Below are positions 1 to 5,707 of a DNA stretch of 6,417 nucleotides, in pieces. How positions within the stretch are numbered: position 1 is the stretch's first letter; the number at the start of each line of letters is the position of its first letter. The position numbers were made by a program, and so were the translations under genes. The notes beneath the pieces are model-generated. The model had not been told where the DNA came from. It made no database searches and was given only the letters and a program-made list of their open reading frames with translations. Source of the stretch: Thermoplasmata archaeon (GTDB taxonomy: Archaea > Thermoplasmatota > Thermoplasmata > UBA10834); the NCBI GenBank assembly GCA_013329135.1, contig DUKU01000095.1, positions 2,203 to 8,619 of the forward strand, given 5' to 3'.

Positions 1-1711
1 GACCGCGGACGTCGTCGTGTTCGGCTCCGCCGCCCCTCCTGCCTCGGGTTGGTATAGCGACCCCGTTCCAGCGCTTCGGACGGGCGAGGTCGCCCTCAGG
101 CTGCCGTCGGAAGGCTCTCTGGACACTGACACCGCCGATGATTGGACTCATTTCAGGGAGTTCAGGTACGGCTACTCGGATCATGCCGTCGTATCGTCGG
201 ATGTCTCCGCTGGATGCGTGACGTCGTTCACAAGCCCTGACTGTTCTCTGGAGTCGGTACTCGAGGTGCTCTCCGGTGCGGAGCACGCCATAATGCTGTG
301 TTCATACGAGCTGTCATCGTCCTCTGTCTGTCGGTGCCTGTCAGATGCCTTCGTCAGGGGTGTGGACGTCCGGGTGCTCGTCGATGCGCTCCCCGTCGGA
401 GGCATGAGCCTCGCGGAGGTCTCGTGTCTCTCGTCGATGGCGTCGGATGGGGTCGATGTGAGGGTCCTCGGCGGGGACCTGGAGGACGGCGTGGTGAGAC
501 ACGTGGGCGCTCTACACGCGAAGTACATCGTCGTGGATGATGAGATCATGGTCGCGCTCTCGGAGAACTTCGTCGAGGACGGCGTGCCGGTGGACCGGCT
601 GTTCGGGAACAGGGGCTGGGGCGTATCGGTGAAGGACCCAGTCATCGCCTCATTCATGTCGTCCGTGTTCGATGATGACTCCCGCCTGGACCGCCCGGAT
701 GTGTGGCCGTGGCTCGAGGACCCCAGGTGCGATCTGGACGCGACATTGCCAGGCGAGGTCCAGAGCCAGCACTTGGTCGGCATGATGGAACCTCGCGCGA
801 ACTCGGCCACGGCATCAGTGAGCGTGCACATCTCCCCGGACGCGTCTGCCGAAGGACCGTTCATCGTGCCATTGATCTCAGCTGCTCACAACGTGAAGTT
901 CGAGCAGTTCCAGGCCGAGTCTGTCTGGAGCACGCGCTGGTCCGACGAGCCGGTCCTGAATCCGATAGTGGACGCCATCGGGGGAGTGTTGCGCGAAGGC
1001 GGAGATGTCCAAGGGATATTCGATGGCTCGTGGTACAACATCGATGGCAACACGGCGGTCGTGTCGTCGTTGTCGGCGATGGCCCTCGAGTCGGGGGCAG
1101 CGCCTTCGTTCACCCTCATGCCGGAGGAGAGCCCCATCACGATCATGCACAACAAGGGACTCATCCTGGATGAATCGACCATCATCTCGAGCAACAACTG
1201 GGTCTATGCCTCGTTCGCTAAGAACCGAGAGATGGCGGTGGAGGTGAGGAGCGATGAGGTCGTTTCGTATTTCTCGTTCGCCTTCGGGCTCGACTGGACC
1301 CTCGACACAAGGGCCCCGGTGGCGGACGCGGGCGATGATGTCGTTCTAGCCGGTCCTGGCGAGGTCGTCCTGGACGCCTCTGGCTCATGGGATGACCGCG
1401 CGGTCGCAGATGTCTCATGGGATATCGACTGTGACGGACGCGCGGACGCGTCGGGATTCCTAGCCACGTTCGTAGCCGAGGCGTCAGGGACCTATGAGGT
1501 ATGGGTGGAGGTCGAGGACGCGTGGGGGAACACGGCGAAGGACTCCGTCACTGTCACGGTGGGCCCGTCAGGGGGCATGGATGAGCGGGTGGAGACAATC
1601 GCATCTCGGATACCCTGGGCGCTCCCCGCAGCGCTCTCGGCCCTTGTCGTGTCCATCGCGGTCGCGCGCAAGCTTAATCTCCTACGTGGCTCTTCGCGAG
1701 GCAAGGGTTAG
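1..1711 (+). CDS. Membrane-anchored phospholipase-D-like protein with PKD domain (5' partial)
   Basis: The frame is open at the left edge, and the GTG at 17 lies inside a conserved-looking domain, so the true start is upstream. Numbering from that GTG, residues 1-60 look like the end of a lamin-tail-type beta domain (a GW..DPV, G-E-V, DTD, DDW pattern); this part is tentative. Two phospholipase D modules follow. The first HKD motif is H167-x-K169-x4-D174, followed by S-E-N. The second is H378-x-K380-x4-D385, followed by S-N-N-W. Such paired HKD motifs form one active site in PLD-superfamily hydrolases and transferases acting on phosphodiesters. Residues about 432-515 resemble a PKD beta-sandwich (V-A-D-A-G start, LDASGS, GTYEV, a V-T-V-T-V end). 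Residues about 532-551 are a hydrophobic helix followed by a short Arg/Lys-rich tail, so the catalytic part is probably outside the cell. Several cysteines in the first module (67, 76, 95, 105, 107, 137) could form disulphides. It ends with TAG. The substrate is unknown. Confidence 0.88.
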   Translation, partial: TADVVVFGSAAPPASGWYSDPVPALRTGEVALRLPSEGSLDTDTADDWTHFREFRYGYSDHAVVSSDVSAGCVTSFTSPDCSLESVLEVLSGAEHAIMLCSYELSSSSVCRCLSDAFVRGVDVRVLVDALPVGGMSLAEVSCLSSMASDGVDVRVLGGDLEDGVVRHVGALHAKYIVVDDEIMVALSENFVEDGVPVDRLFGNRGWGVSVKDPVIASFMSSVFDDDSRLDRPDVWPWLEDPRCDLDATLPGEVQSQHLVGMMEPRANSATASVSVHISPDASAEGPFIVPLISAAHNVKFEQFQAESVWSTRWSDEPVLNPIVDAIGGVLREGGDVQGIFDGSWYNIDGNTAVVSSLSAMALESGAAPSFTLMPEESPITIMHNKGLILDESTIISSNNWVYASFAKNREMAVEVRSDEVVSYFSFAFGLDWTLDTRAPVADAGDDVVLAGPGEVVLDASGSWDDRAVADVSWDIDCDGRADASGFLATFVAEASGTYEVWVEVEDAWGNTAKDSVTVTVGPSGGMDERVETIASRIPWALPAALSALVVSIAVARKLNLLRGSSRGKG

Positions 1712-1717
1712 GCGCGC

Positions 1718-1735
1718 ATGCTGATTCGGTAGTTC
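1718..1735 (+). other. Possible true 5' end of the acetyltransferase gene, interrupted by an in-frame TAG
   Basis: The ATG at 1718 is six bases after the TAG of the preceding gene and is in frame with the acetyltransferase. It reads Met-Leu-Ile-Arg, then TAG (1730-1732), then Phe, then the GTG at 1736. Family proteins commonly begin like M-(I/L)-I-R-x-F-x-P-x-D-(I/L), so these codons look like real coding sequence with the x position replaced by TAG. No strong Shine-Dalgarno precedes either the ATG or the GTG. The region may be a nonsense mutation, a sequence error, an amber codon decoded as an amino acid, or a fossil of an older start. Confidence 0.5.
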
Positions 1736-2158
1736 GTGCCAGGTGACATCCCCGCCGTGTCCAAGGTGGTCGAGAGGTCCCTGGGGGAGAACTACGCCCC
1801 GTCGCTCTACATGACGGTCCACAACCTGTGGCCCGAAGGCCTCCTCGTGCTGGAGAGCGAGAGCGGGATCATAGGGTTCGTGGCATCCGTCATCTCGGGG
1901 CCGAAGGTCGCGCGCGTCCTGATGCTGGCGGTCGACCCTGACCACAGGGGCAGGTCCGGGGGCACGATGCTGATGGACGCCCTGTACTCGAACTGCATCG
2001 CCAGGGGCCTGGACACCGTCGTCCTCGAGGTGCGCAAGAGCAACGCGAGGGCCAGGTCGTTCTACGAGCGCCGGGGCTTCAAGGTCACGGGCGAGATAAA
2101 ATGCTTCTATACGAACGGCGAGGACGCGGACAAGATGTCCAGGTCTCTCGTGAACTGA
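1736..2158 (+). CDS. RimI/Ard1-like GNAT N-acetyltransferase
   Basis: This is a GNAT-fold acetyltransferase of the archaeal RimI/Ard1 type, which transfers acetyl from acetyl-CoA to protein N-terminal amines. Numbered from the GTG at 1736 it has 140 residues. The acetyl-CoA-binding beta4-alpha3 region is L-A-V-D-P-D-H-R-G-R-S-G-G-T (about 64-77). LEVRKSN (97-103), FYERRGF (109-115) and a YTNGEDA stretch near residue 128 match the typical C-terminal motifs of the family. In the usual R-x-x-G-x-G/A pyrophosphate loop the first glycine is serine (R71-G-R-S74-G-G76). The N-terminus is ambiguous: an ATG at 1718 would restore the usual family start but runs into TAG at its fifth codon, so GTG is the only uninterrupted start. 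The gene lies just downstream of the phospholipase-D-like gene in the same reading frame and probably shares its transcript. It ends with TGA, nine bases from the convergent AAA+ gene. Confidence 0.85.
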   Translation: MPGDIPAVSKVVERSLGENYAPSLYMTVHNLWPEGLLVLESESGIIGFVASVISGPKVARVLMLAVDPDHRGRSGGTMLMDALYSNCIARGLDTVVLEVRKSNARARSFYERRGFKVTGEIKCFYTNGEDADKMSRSLVN

Positions 2159-2167
2159 GTGGCGCGC

Positions 2168-3703
2168 TCATTCATACCCGCGCTTGTCATCGTGCACGTG
2201 GTAGTTCCAGTAGTGGTATGGTGATGATTCCTTCTCCGAGGTGCTGATGTCCTTCGAGAGGCCGCCCATGTAGCTCCCGTAGCGCTCCTTGATCTGCTCC
2301 TCGACCGGCCGGGCGGTCTTCATGGCGTCCCTGATGTGCCGCGCCTCGATGTTGCGGGCGCTCTCTCCGGTCGCGAGGTCCCCCGCGGCCCGGATGAGCC
2401 CTCCCAGCTCCCTGAGCCGGAGCGTGAGCGACTTGTCCTTGTTGTCTATGACCTTCGCCCTCTTCTTGGCCTCCTCGACAATGAGCAGGACGGCCTCCTT
2501 GGTCGCATGGGGTATCTTCCCGTCCATGACGATCTCCTGCGCGACGAACTGGATGAGCTTCGTACGGTTCCCGGGGGTGTCTGGCATGACCGTCTCCACG
2601 AGCACCTCGTACCCTCCGCCGTTGATCCTGGACCTGAGGGGGGAGAGTATCTGGGACAGGTCTTGGATGTTGCACGCCCCGACGAATATGAAGTCGCACG
2701 GGACGTTGTCGACCCTGACGCTGGCGCCCGCGCTCTGGGGGTTCCTGCCGGATATGGGGAACCTCTTCTCCTGCATCGCGGTGAGTATGAACCTCTGTAT
2801 GTGGCCGAGGTGAGGCAGCTCGTCCACGAACAGGACGCCCTGGTGGGCGCTGTGTATCGCACCGGCGATGACCCTGTCGTACGGCTGGGTCCCAAGCTGT
2901 GGGTGTCCTCCGTACGGGTCGTGCCTCACGTCTCCGAGCAGTTCTGTGTCGCTGGCGCCCGTCGCGAGCACGAAGGGGTTCCTCCGAAGCGGCACGATGA
3001 CCTTCCTCGGGCTCTCCTTCTCGAACTCGCGCCTCTTCTCGAGCGCGGCCTGGTCCAGCACGCTGATCACGTCGCCCGCGCGCTCGAACACGACGACCTC
3101 CTCCTTGCCGAACCTCTTCCTCGTGGTCGTCACGCGTTCCCTGCCGGCCATCTGGCCCATCGTGACCTCCATGAGCCCGCCCAGGATGTCCCCGAACGGG
3201 TTGTTGGTGGTGGACCTGATCTGGGCCAGCTTCGCCCTTGAGCAGTTGGGACAGAAGCTCTCCTTCGGGGGAGAATACGCTCCGCAGCTGGAACACCTGT
3301 ACCCGAGCCTCTCGGCCACGTTCACAGGCGCCTCCTTGGGGTCGATGTACTCCCCCTCGGCGAACCCCCTCGACTCGAGCTCCTTCTCGACCTCGGCGTC
3401 GGTCTTGAGTTCTATCATCGGCCGTTCGGGGTTCTCAGGGTTGTGCACGACCCTTATCTCCTCGGTCGGACGCGCGAGATGCAGGGCCAGCGCCTGGGCT
3501 ATCATCGATTTGCCGGTCCCAGGGGGACCTACGAGCAGCAGGTGACGCCTCTGCGAGGCGGCTATGCGGGCGAGCCTCACGGCCTCGTCCTGGCCGATGA
3601 CCCTCTGGAGCGGGTCGGACGCTATCTGGACGTCCTCTGTCGTCTCGATGTCGTCCAGGGGGATCGTGCCCTTCTGTCCGCTCTTGCCCAGGTCGTCCGT
3701 CAT
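2168..3703 (-). CDS. LonB-like AAA+ ATPase with internal zinc ribbon and no protease domain
   Basis: This protein of about 511 residues (numbered from the ATG at 3703; an alternative GTG at 3712 adds three) closely follows archaeal LonB over its ATPase part. Walker A is GPPGTGKS (59-66). Walker B is VLFVDE with D294 and E295. Sensor 1 is around N345, the L-R-S-R arginine-finger region around 356-359, and the sensor-2 helix around 429-431 (L-R-L-R-E-L-G-G). The lid helices run to about 475. Two things differ from LonB. Between Walker A and B, where LonB carries membrane segments, there is a four-cysteine zinc ribbon (C137-x2-C140 and C151-x2-C154) and I see no clear membrane helix. After the lid the protein stops with a short polar tail (E-K-E-S-S, Y-H-Y-W, H-V-H) in place of the Ser-Lys protease domain. 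No protease remnant is encoded downstream. It is therefore probably a soluble remodelling motor rather than a protease. It begins 4-13 bases after the dnaG stop, so it is co-transcribed with dnaG. Confidence 0.9.
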   Translation of the reverse strand: MTDDLGKSGQKGTIPLDDIETTEDVQIASDPLQRVIGQDEAVRLARIAASQRRHLLLVGPPGTGKSMIAQALALHLARPTEEIRVVHNPENPERPMIELKTDAEVEKELESRGFAEGEYIDPKEAPVNVAERLGYRCSSCGAYSPPKESFCPNCSRAKLAQIRSTTNNPFGDILGGLMEVTMGQMAGRERVTTTRKRFGKEEVVVFERAGDVISVLDQAALEKRREFEKESPRKVIVPLRRNPFVLATGASDTELLGDVRHDPYGGHPQLGTQPYDRVIAGAIHSAHQGVLFVDELPHLGHIQRFILTAMQEKRFPISGRNPQSAGASVRVDNVPCDFIFVGACNIQDLSQILSPLRSRINGGGYEVLVETVMPDTPGNRTKLIQFVAQEIVMDGKIPHATKEAVLLIVEEAKKRAKVIDNKDKSLTLRLRELGGLIRAAGDLATGESARNIEARHIRDAMKTARPVEEQIKERYGSYMGGLSKDISTSEKESSPYHYWNYHVHDDKRGYE

Positions 3704-3716
3704 TATGCCCACGCGC

Positions 3717-5009
3717 TCAGCTGAGGTCGTCCTTCGTCAGTATCTCGACATTCGTCGGGAGCTTGGCGATGTTCCCCAGCTTGACACCTACCACCGAAGT
3801 GATATTCTTTTCCACGGCTAGGTCTAGGACCCGCTGCGTGATTATGCCGTCCAAGACGACCGCCTTGACGCCCTCCGACCCCTCCTTGAGAGTATCGGCG
3901 AGCTTGCTGACATGTACCTCCTTGAGGACGTTGCCGGCCTCGTTGAGCAGCTTTGCCTTCGAGGTGTTGTTCAGGTCCTCGAGCACGCCCTTGTAGCGGC
4001 TCTGCTCGGGGGACAGCTTCGGGGCGGGGGGCGGGGGTGGTGGCATCGGGGTGGGCGCCTCGTGTCTCCTGGGCTCCCTGCGCCTGTCATCCTCGCGCCT
4101 TCCACGGTCGCCGCGGTCTCCTCCGCGCGGCTCCTCGGACCTGCCCTGTTTTTCACCATTTCTCGGTGCACCCGTGCCTATGTTGAGCATTTCTGCAAAC
4201 TGGTCCGCGGGCACCTTGTTCCTCAGGCACTTGACGATCTGCTTCTGCGTGAGCTCCTCGACCTCTTGTGCCGTGGGCGCGCGCGCGATGAAGTCTATCT
4301 CCGCGACCTGGAGCAGCTCCCTTATGATGAGCTCGCCTCCCCTGTCGCCGTCGACGAAGGCCGTGACGACCTTCTCCCTCGCGAGGTCTATGATCGTCTG
4401 GGGCACGTTCGTGCCCTCGACCGCGATCGTGTTCTTGATGCCGTACTTGAGCAGGTTGAGCACGTCGGACCTTCCCTCCACCACTATGATGGCGTCGGAG
4501 TCCTGGATGTTCGGTCCTGCGGGCAGCCTCTCCTTGCCGAAGTGCACGACCTCCTCCATCTGGAAGGACTGGCGCACGGAGTCGGTCAGGTCGCCGCCGC
4601 TCGTCTTCGAGGCCTTCATGAGCTCGTTGAGCAGGATCTTGGCCCTCTCGATGATCTTGTTCCTCTTCGACACCCTGACATCCTCGATCTTGTCGATGTT
4701 GATCCTTGCCTTGCACGGGCCGACCCTGTCGATGGTCTCGAGTGCGGATGCGAGGATGGCGGTCTCCACCTGGTCAAGGCTCGAAGGCACGTAGACCAGG
4801 CCCTCGGACTTGCCCTTGGTCGAGCTTACCTCGACCTCTATCCTGCCTATGCGTCCGCTCTTCTGCAGGTCTCTGAGGTCCAGCTCGTCACCGAGGAGTC
4901 CCTCGGTCTGGCCGAAAATCGCCCCGACGATGTCGGGCTTCTCCACTATTCCATCAGTCGATAGTCTTGCCGAAATCAAGTACTTGGTTGTACTCGGATC
5001 TATGTCCAT
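3717..5009 (-). CDS. dnaG: Archaeal DnaG-type primase (Toprim), exosome-associated family
   Basis: Archaeal DnaG is a Toprim-domain protein with primase activity shown in some archaea, and it is a stable subunit of the archaeal RNA exosome. Numbered from the ATG at 5009 (430 residues), it begins M-D-I-D-P-S-T-T-K-Y-L-I, as family members do. Residues about 1-165 are the archaeal N-terminal domain. The Toprim domain spans about 165-250, with catalytic E178 in EGRSDV and D220-x-D222 in V-D-G-D-R-G-G. A linker at about 284-333 is rich in Arg, Gly and Glu and then in Pro. Residues 334-430 are the conserved archaeal C-terminal domain (V-L-D-G-I-I-T-Q-R, V-G-V-K-L-G-N-I). An ATG at 5015 is two codons earlier, but AGGTGA abuts it with no spacer, whereas it lies well placed for 5009. 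The gene is followed at once by the AAA+ gene. Confidence 0.95.
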   Translation of the reverse strand: MDIDPSTTKYLISARLSTDGIVEKPDIVGAIFGQTEGLLGDELDLRDLQKSGRIGRIEVEVSSTKGKSEGLVYVPSSLDQVETAILASALETIDRVGPCKARINIDKIEDVRVSKRNKIIERAKILLNELMKASKTSGGDLTDSVRQSFQMEEVVHFGKERLPAGPNIQDSDAIIVVEGRSDVLNLLKYGIKNTIAVEGTNVPQTIIDLAREKVVTAFVDGDRGGELIIRELLQVAEIDFIARAPTAQEVEELTQKQIVKCLRNKVPADQFAEMLNIGTGAPRNGEKQGRSEEPRGGDRGDRGRREDDRRREPRRHEAPTPMPPPPPPAPKLSPEQSRYKGVLEDLNNTSKAKLLNEAGNVLKEVHVSKLADTLKEGSEGVKAVVLDGIITQRVLDLAVEKNITSVVGVKLGNIAKLPTNVEILTKDDLS

Positions 5010-5015
5010 TCTCAT

Positions 5016-5021
5016 TCACCT
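5016..5021 (-). promoter_or_regulatory. Shine-Dalgarno site of dnaG
   Basis: On the minus strand this reads AGGTGA, matching the archaeal 16S anti-Shine-Dalgarno. It directly touches the ATG at 5015 and lies about seven bases (counted from GGTG) before the ATG at 5009, which favours 5009 as the dnaG start. Its last three bases are also the TGA of a short upstream reading frame. Confidence 0.75.
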
Positions 5022-5150
5022 TTGTGAGTCTGAAAAACAGCTTATCGCCTTCCGCTGTCCTGTTCTCTCCCGCTCTGCCTTTTCGGGGCCGCGGCAGGTG
5101 CAGCGGACTTTGACAAACATCTTGGCTGTTGCGGCCGACGGGCGCATCAT
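5016..5150 (-). CDS. Possible 44-codon leader ORF upstream of dnaG
   Basis: On the minus strand an ATG-ATG at 5150-5145 opens a 44-codon frame whose TGA lies inside the dnaG Shine-Dalgarno, immediately before an ATG (TGA-ATG). The peptide is basic (many Arg and Lys, four Ser near the end) with three cysteines, two of them in an R-C-T-C-R stretch. I do not recognise it. There is no Shine-Dalgarno before it, but a TATA-like element (about 5167-5178) is centred about 25 bases upstream of the first ATG, which fits a leaderless archaeal transcript. Codons are GC-rich like the neighbouring genes, which is only weak support. It could be a real small protein, a leader peptide coupling translation to dnaG, or chance. 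Confidence 0.25.
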   Translation of the reverse strand: MMRPSAATAKMFVKVRCTCRGPEKAERERTGQRKAISCFSDSQR

Positions 5151-5166
5151 TGCGCTGTGGTCGCGG

Positions 5167-5178
5167 TGATATTCATAC
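5167..5178 (-). promoter_or_regulatory. Candidate TATA box of the dnaG unit
   Basis: The minus-strand sequence GTATGAATATCA is an AT-rich island in GC-rich surroundings. Archaeal TATA boxes are centred about 25 bases before the transcription start, which would put the start near 5148, at the ATG of the short leader ORF. It is a weak match to the consensus, and a competing candidate lies further upstream. Confidence 0.35.
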
Positions 5179-5241
5179 GGTCAAGCGTGATGATGTCAAT
5201 GTGGGGTTTTAGGCTGTTCTTCGGAACTACTAATGCGCTCG

Positions 5242-5268
5242 TTGATAAATACTTTTGCATGTTATCAA
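5242..5268 (-). promoter_or_regulatory. Inverted repeat overlapping a BRE/TATA-like element
   Basis: A perfect 7-base inverted repeat (TTGATAA at 5242-5248, TTATCAA at 5262-5268) flanks a 13-base centre. On the minus strand the region contains GCAAAAGTATTTATC (5258-5244), which resembles an archaeal BRE plus TATA box. From there a transcript toward dnaG would start near 5222 with a leader of about 200 bases. The repeat could be a regulator-binding site on that promoter. It could instead be a weak AT-rich hairpin at the end of the upstream MoaD-like transcript, where a T-rich stretch (ATTTTATT) lies nearby. The sequence does not choose between these roles. Confidence 0.4.
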
Positions 5269-5310
5269 TAAAATTCACTGGCATGTGCCAAGCAATCGTG
5301 CGTTAGTCTA

Positions 5311-5520
5311 TCATCCGCCGGAGACGACCGATATGAGTTTGATCGCGTCTCCCTCTCTCAGCGGTTCGTCCGAGGGGAGCGGTATGTCGTCTCGGACCGC
5401 GATCCACCCGTCCGGGCGCAGGCCCAACGCCCTGATGACGTCCTCGACCTTGGCCCCTTCCGCTACCTCGACCTTCTTGGTCTCCTTCTTCGTTGGCAGC
5501 AGGTGGATGGTCACCATCAT
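5311..5520 (-). CDS. MoaD/ThiS-family ubiquitin-like protein (SAMP-like)
   Basis: This 69-residue protein is a beta-grasp ubiquitin-like sulfur carrier or small modifier. In archaea such proteins supply sulfur for molybdopterin or tRNA thiolation, or are attached to lysines as SAMPs, after adenylation of the C-terminal Gly by an E1-like enzyme. The supporting features are the size, the alternating hydrophobic beta strands at the N-terminus, the V-E-D-V-I-R-A-L helix (about 25-32), the L-R-E-G-D-A-I-K-L stretch before the last strand, and the terminal V-S-G-G tail ending exactly in Gly-Gly. The start is ATG at 5520, with a second ATG one codon later. GGTGAA at 5529-5524 is a well-spaced Shine-Dalgarno for either. 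The gene is divergent from tRNA-Ser and lies about 300 bases upstream of dnaG on the same strand. No E1 or cofactor gene is in the window, so which pathway it serves is open. Confidence 0.85.
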   Translation of the reverse strand: MMVTIHLLPTKKETKKVEVAEGAKVEDVIRALGLRPDGWIAVRDDIPLPSDEPLREGDAIKLISVVSGG

Positions 5521-5532
5521 GGCTTCACCGAC

Positions 5533-5562
5533 AGCGTTAATACGGGAACTCGTAATAACGCT
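5533..5562. promoter_or_regulatory. Inverted repeat, probably back-to-back promoters of the MoaD-like gene and tRNA-Ser
   Basis: AGCGTTAATAC (5533-5543) and GTAATAACGCT (5552-5562) are 11-base inverted repeats with one mismatch and an 8-base spacer. Read outward, each strand carries a core of the form AGCGTTA(A/T)TAC. On the plus strand the left arm is centred about 41 bases before the tRNA 5' end. On the minus strand the right arm is centred about 36 bases before the MoaD-like ATG. Both distances suit a TATA box followed by a short leader, so the repeat probably represents two divergent TATA elements. It may also be an operator. Confidence 0.5.
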
Positions 5563-5579
5563 TCCGTTCCAGCAATCCT

Positions 5580-5669
5580 GCCGAGGTAGCTAAGCTCGGT
5601 TTAAGGCGGTAGCCTCGAGAGCTACTGGTGCTTGACACCACGGGAGTTCAAATCTCCCCCTCGGCGCCA
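5580..5669 (+). tRNA. tRNA-Ser (anticodon CGA), CCA encoded
   Basis: The RNA folds as a class II tRNA. The acceptor stem pairs GCCGAGG (5580-5586) with CCTCGGC (5659-5665), seven perfect pairs. The D arm starts at 5589. The anticodon stem pairs GTAGC (5609-5613) with GCTAC (5621-5625), with loop CTCGAGA, so the anticodon CGA is at 5616-5618 and reads the serine codon UCG. A long variable arm follows, TGGTG/CACCA with loop CTTGA (5626-5640). The T arm is GGGAG-TTCAAAT-CTCCC (5642-5658). The discriminator is G5666, as expected for serine, and CCA is encoded at 5667-5669. I see no intron. Confidence 0.96.
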
Positions 5670-5674
5670 TCACG

Positions 5675-5691
5675 GCCCGCTCGTTTCGGGC
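5675..5691 (+). other. Short hairpin between tRNA-Ser and the MFS gene
   Basis: GCCCG (5675-5679) pairs with CGGGC (5687-5691) around a seven-base loop (CTCGTTT). There is no T-run after it, so it is a poor terminator. It may instead help separate the tRNA from a downstream reading, or be chance in GC-rich DNA. Confidence 0.25.
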
Positions 5692-5707
5692 AACTGTGGG
5701 GAGCGAT

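Noticed and set aside
17..19. GTG at 17 as the real start of the phospholipase-D-like gene
   Set aside because: The frame is open to the window edge, there is no signal peptide after the GTG, and the sequence begins inside a domain.
1682..2168. A Lon protease domain split off from the AAA+ gene by a frameshift
   Set aside because: The minus strand downstream of the AAA+ stop shows no Lon protease motifs, and the plus strand there holds an intact acetyltransferase.
2336..3241. Long plus-strand frame (301 codons) antisense to the AAA+ gene
   Set aside because: The opposite strand encodes a protein with intact AAA+ motifs, and this frame has the skewed composition of a high-GC shadow with no recognisable domain.
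3912..4964. Long plus-strand frame (350 codons) antisense to dnaG
   Set aside because: It mirrors dnaG codon bias and has no recognisable motif, while dnaG is unambiguous on the minus strand.
5187..5193. GTGATGA resembling a box C of a C/D guide RNA
   Set aside because: No CTGA box D lies at a suitable distance on that strand and no flanking terminal stem is seen.
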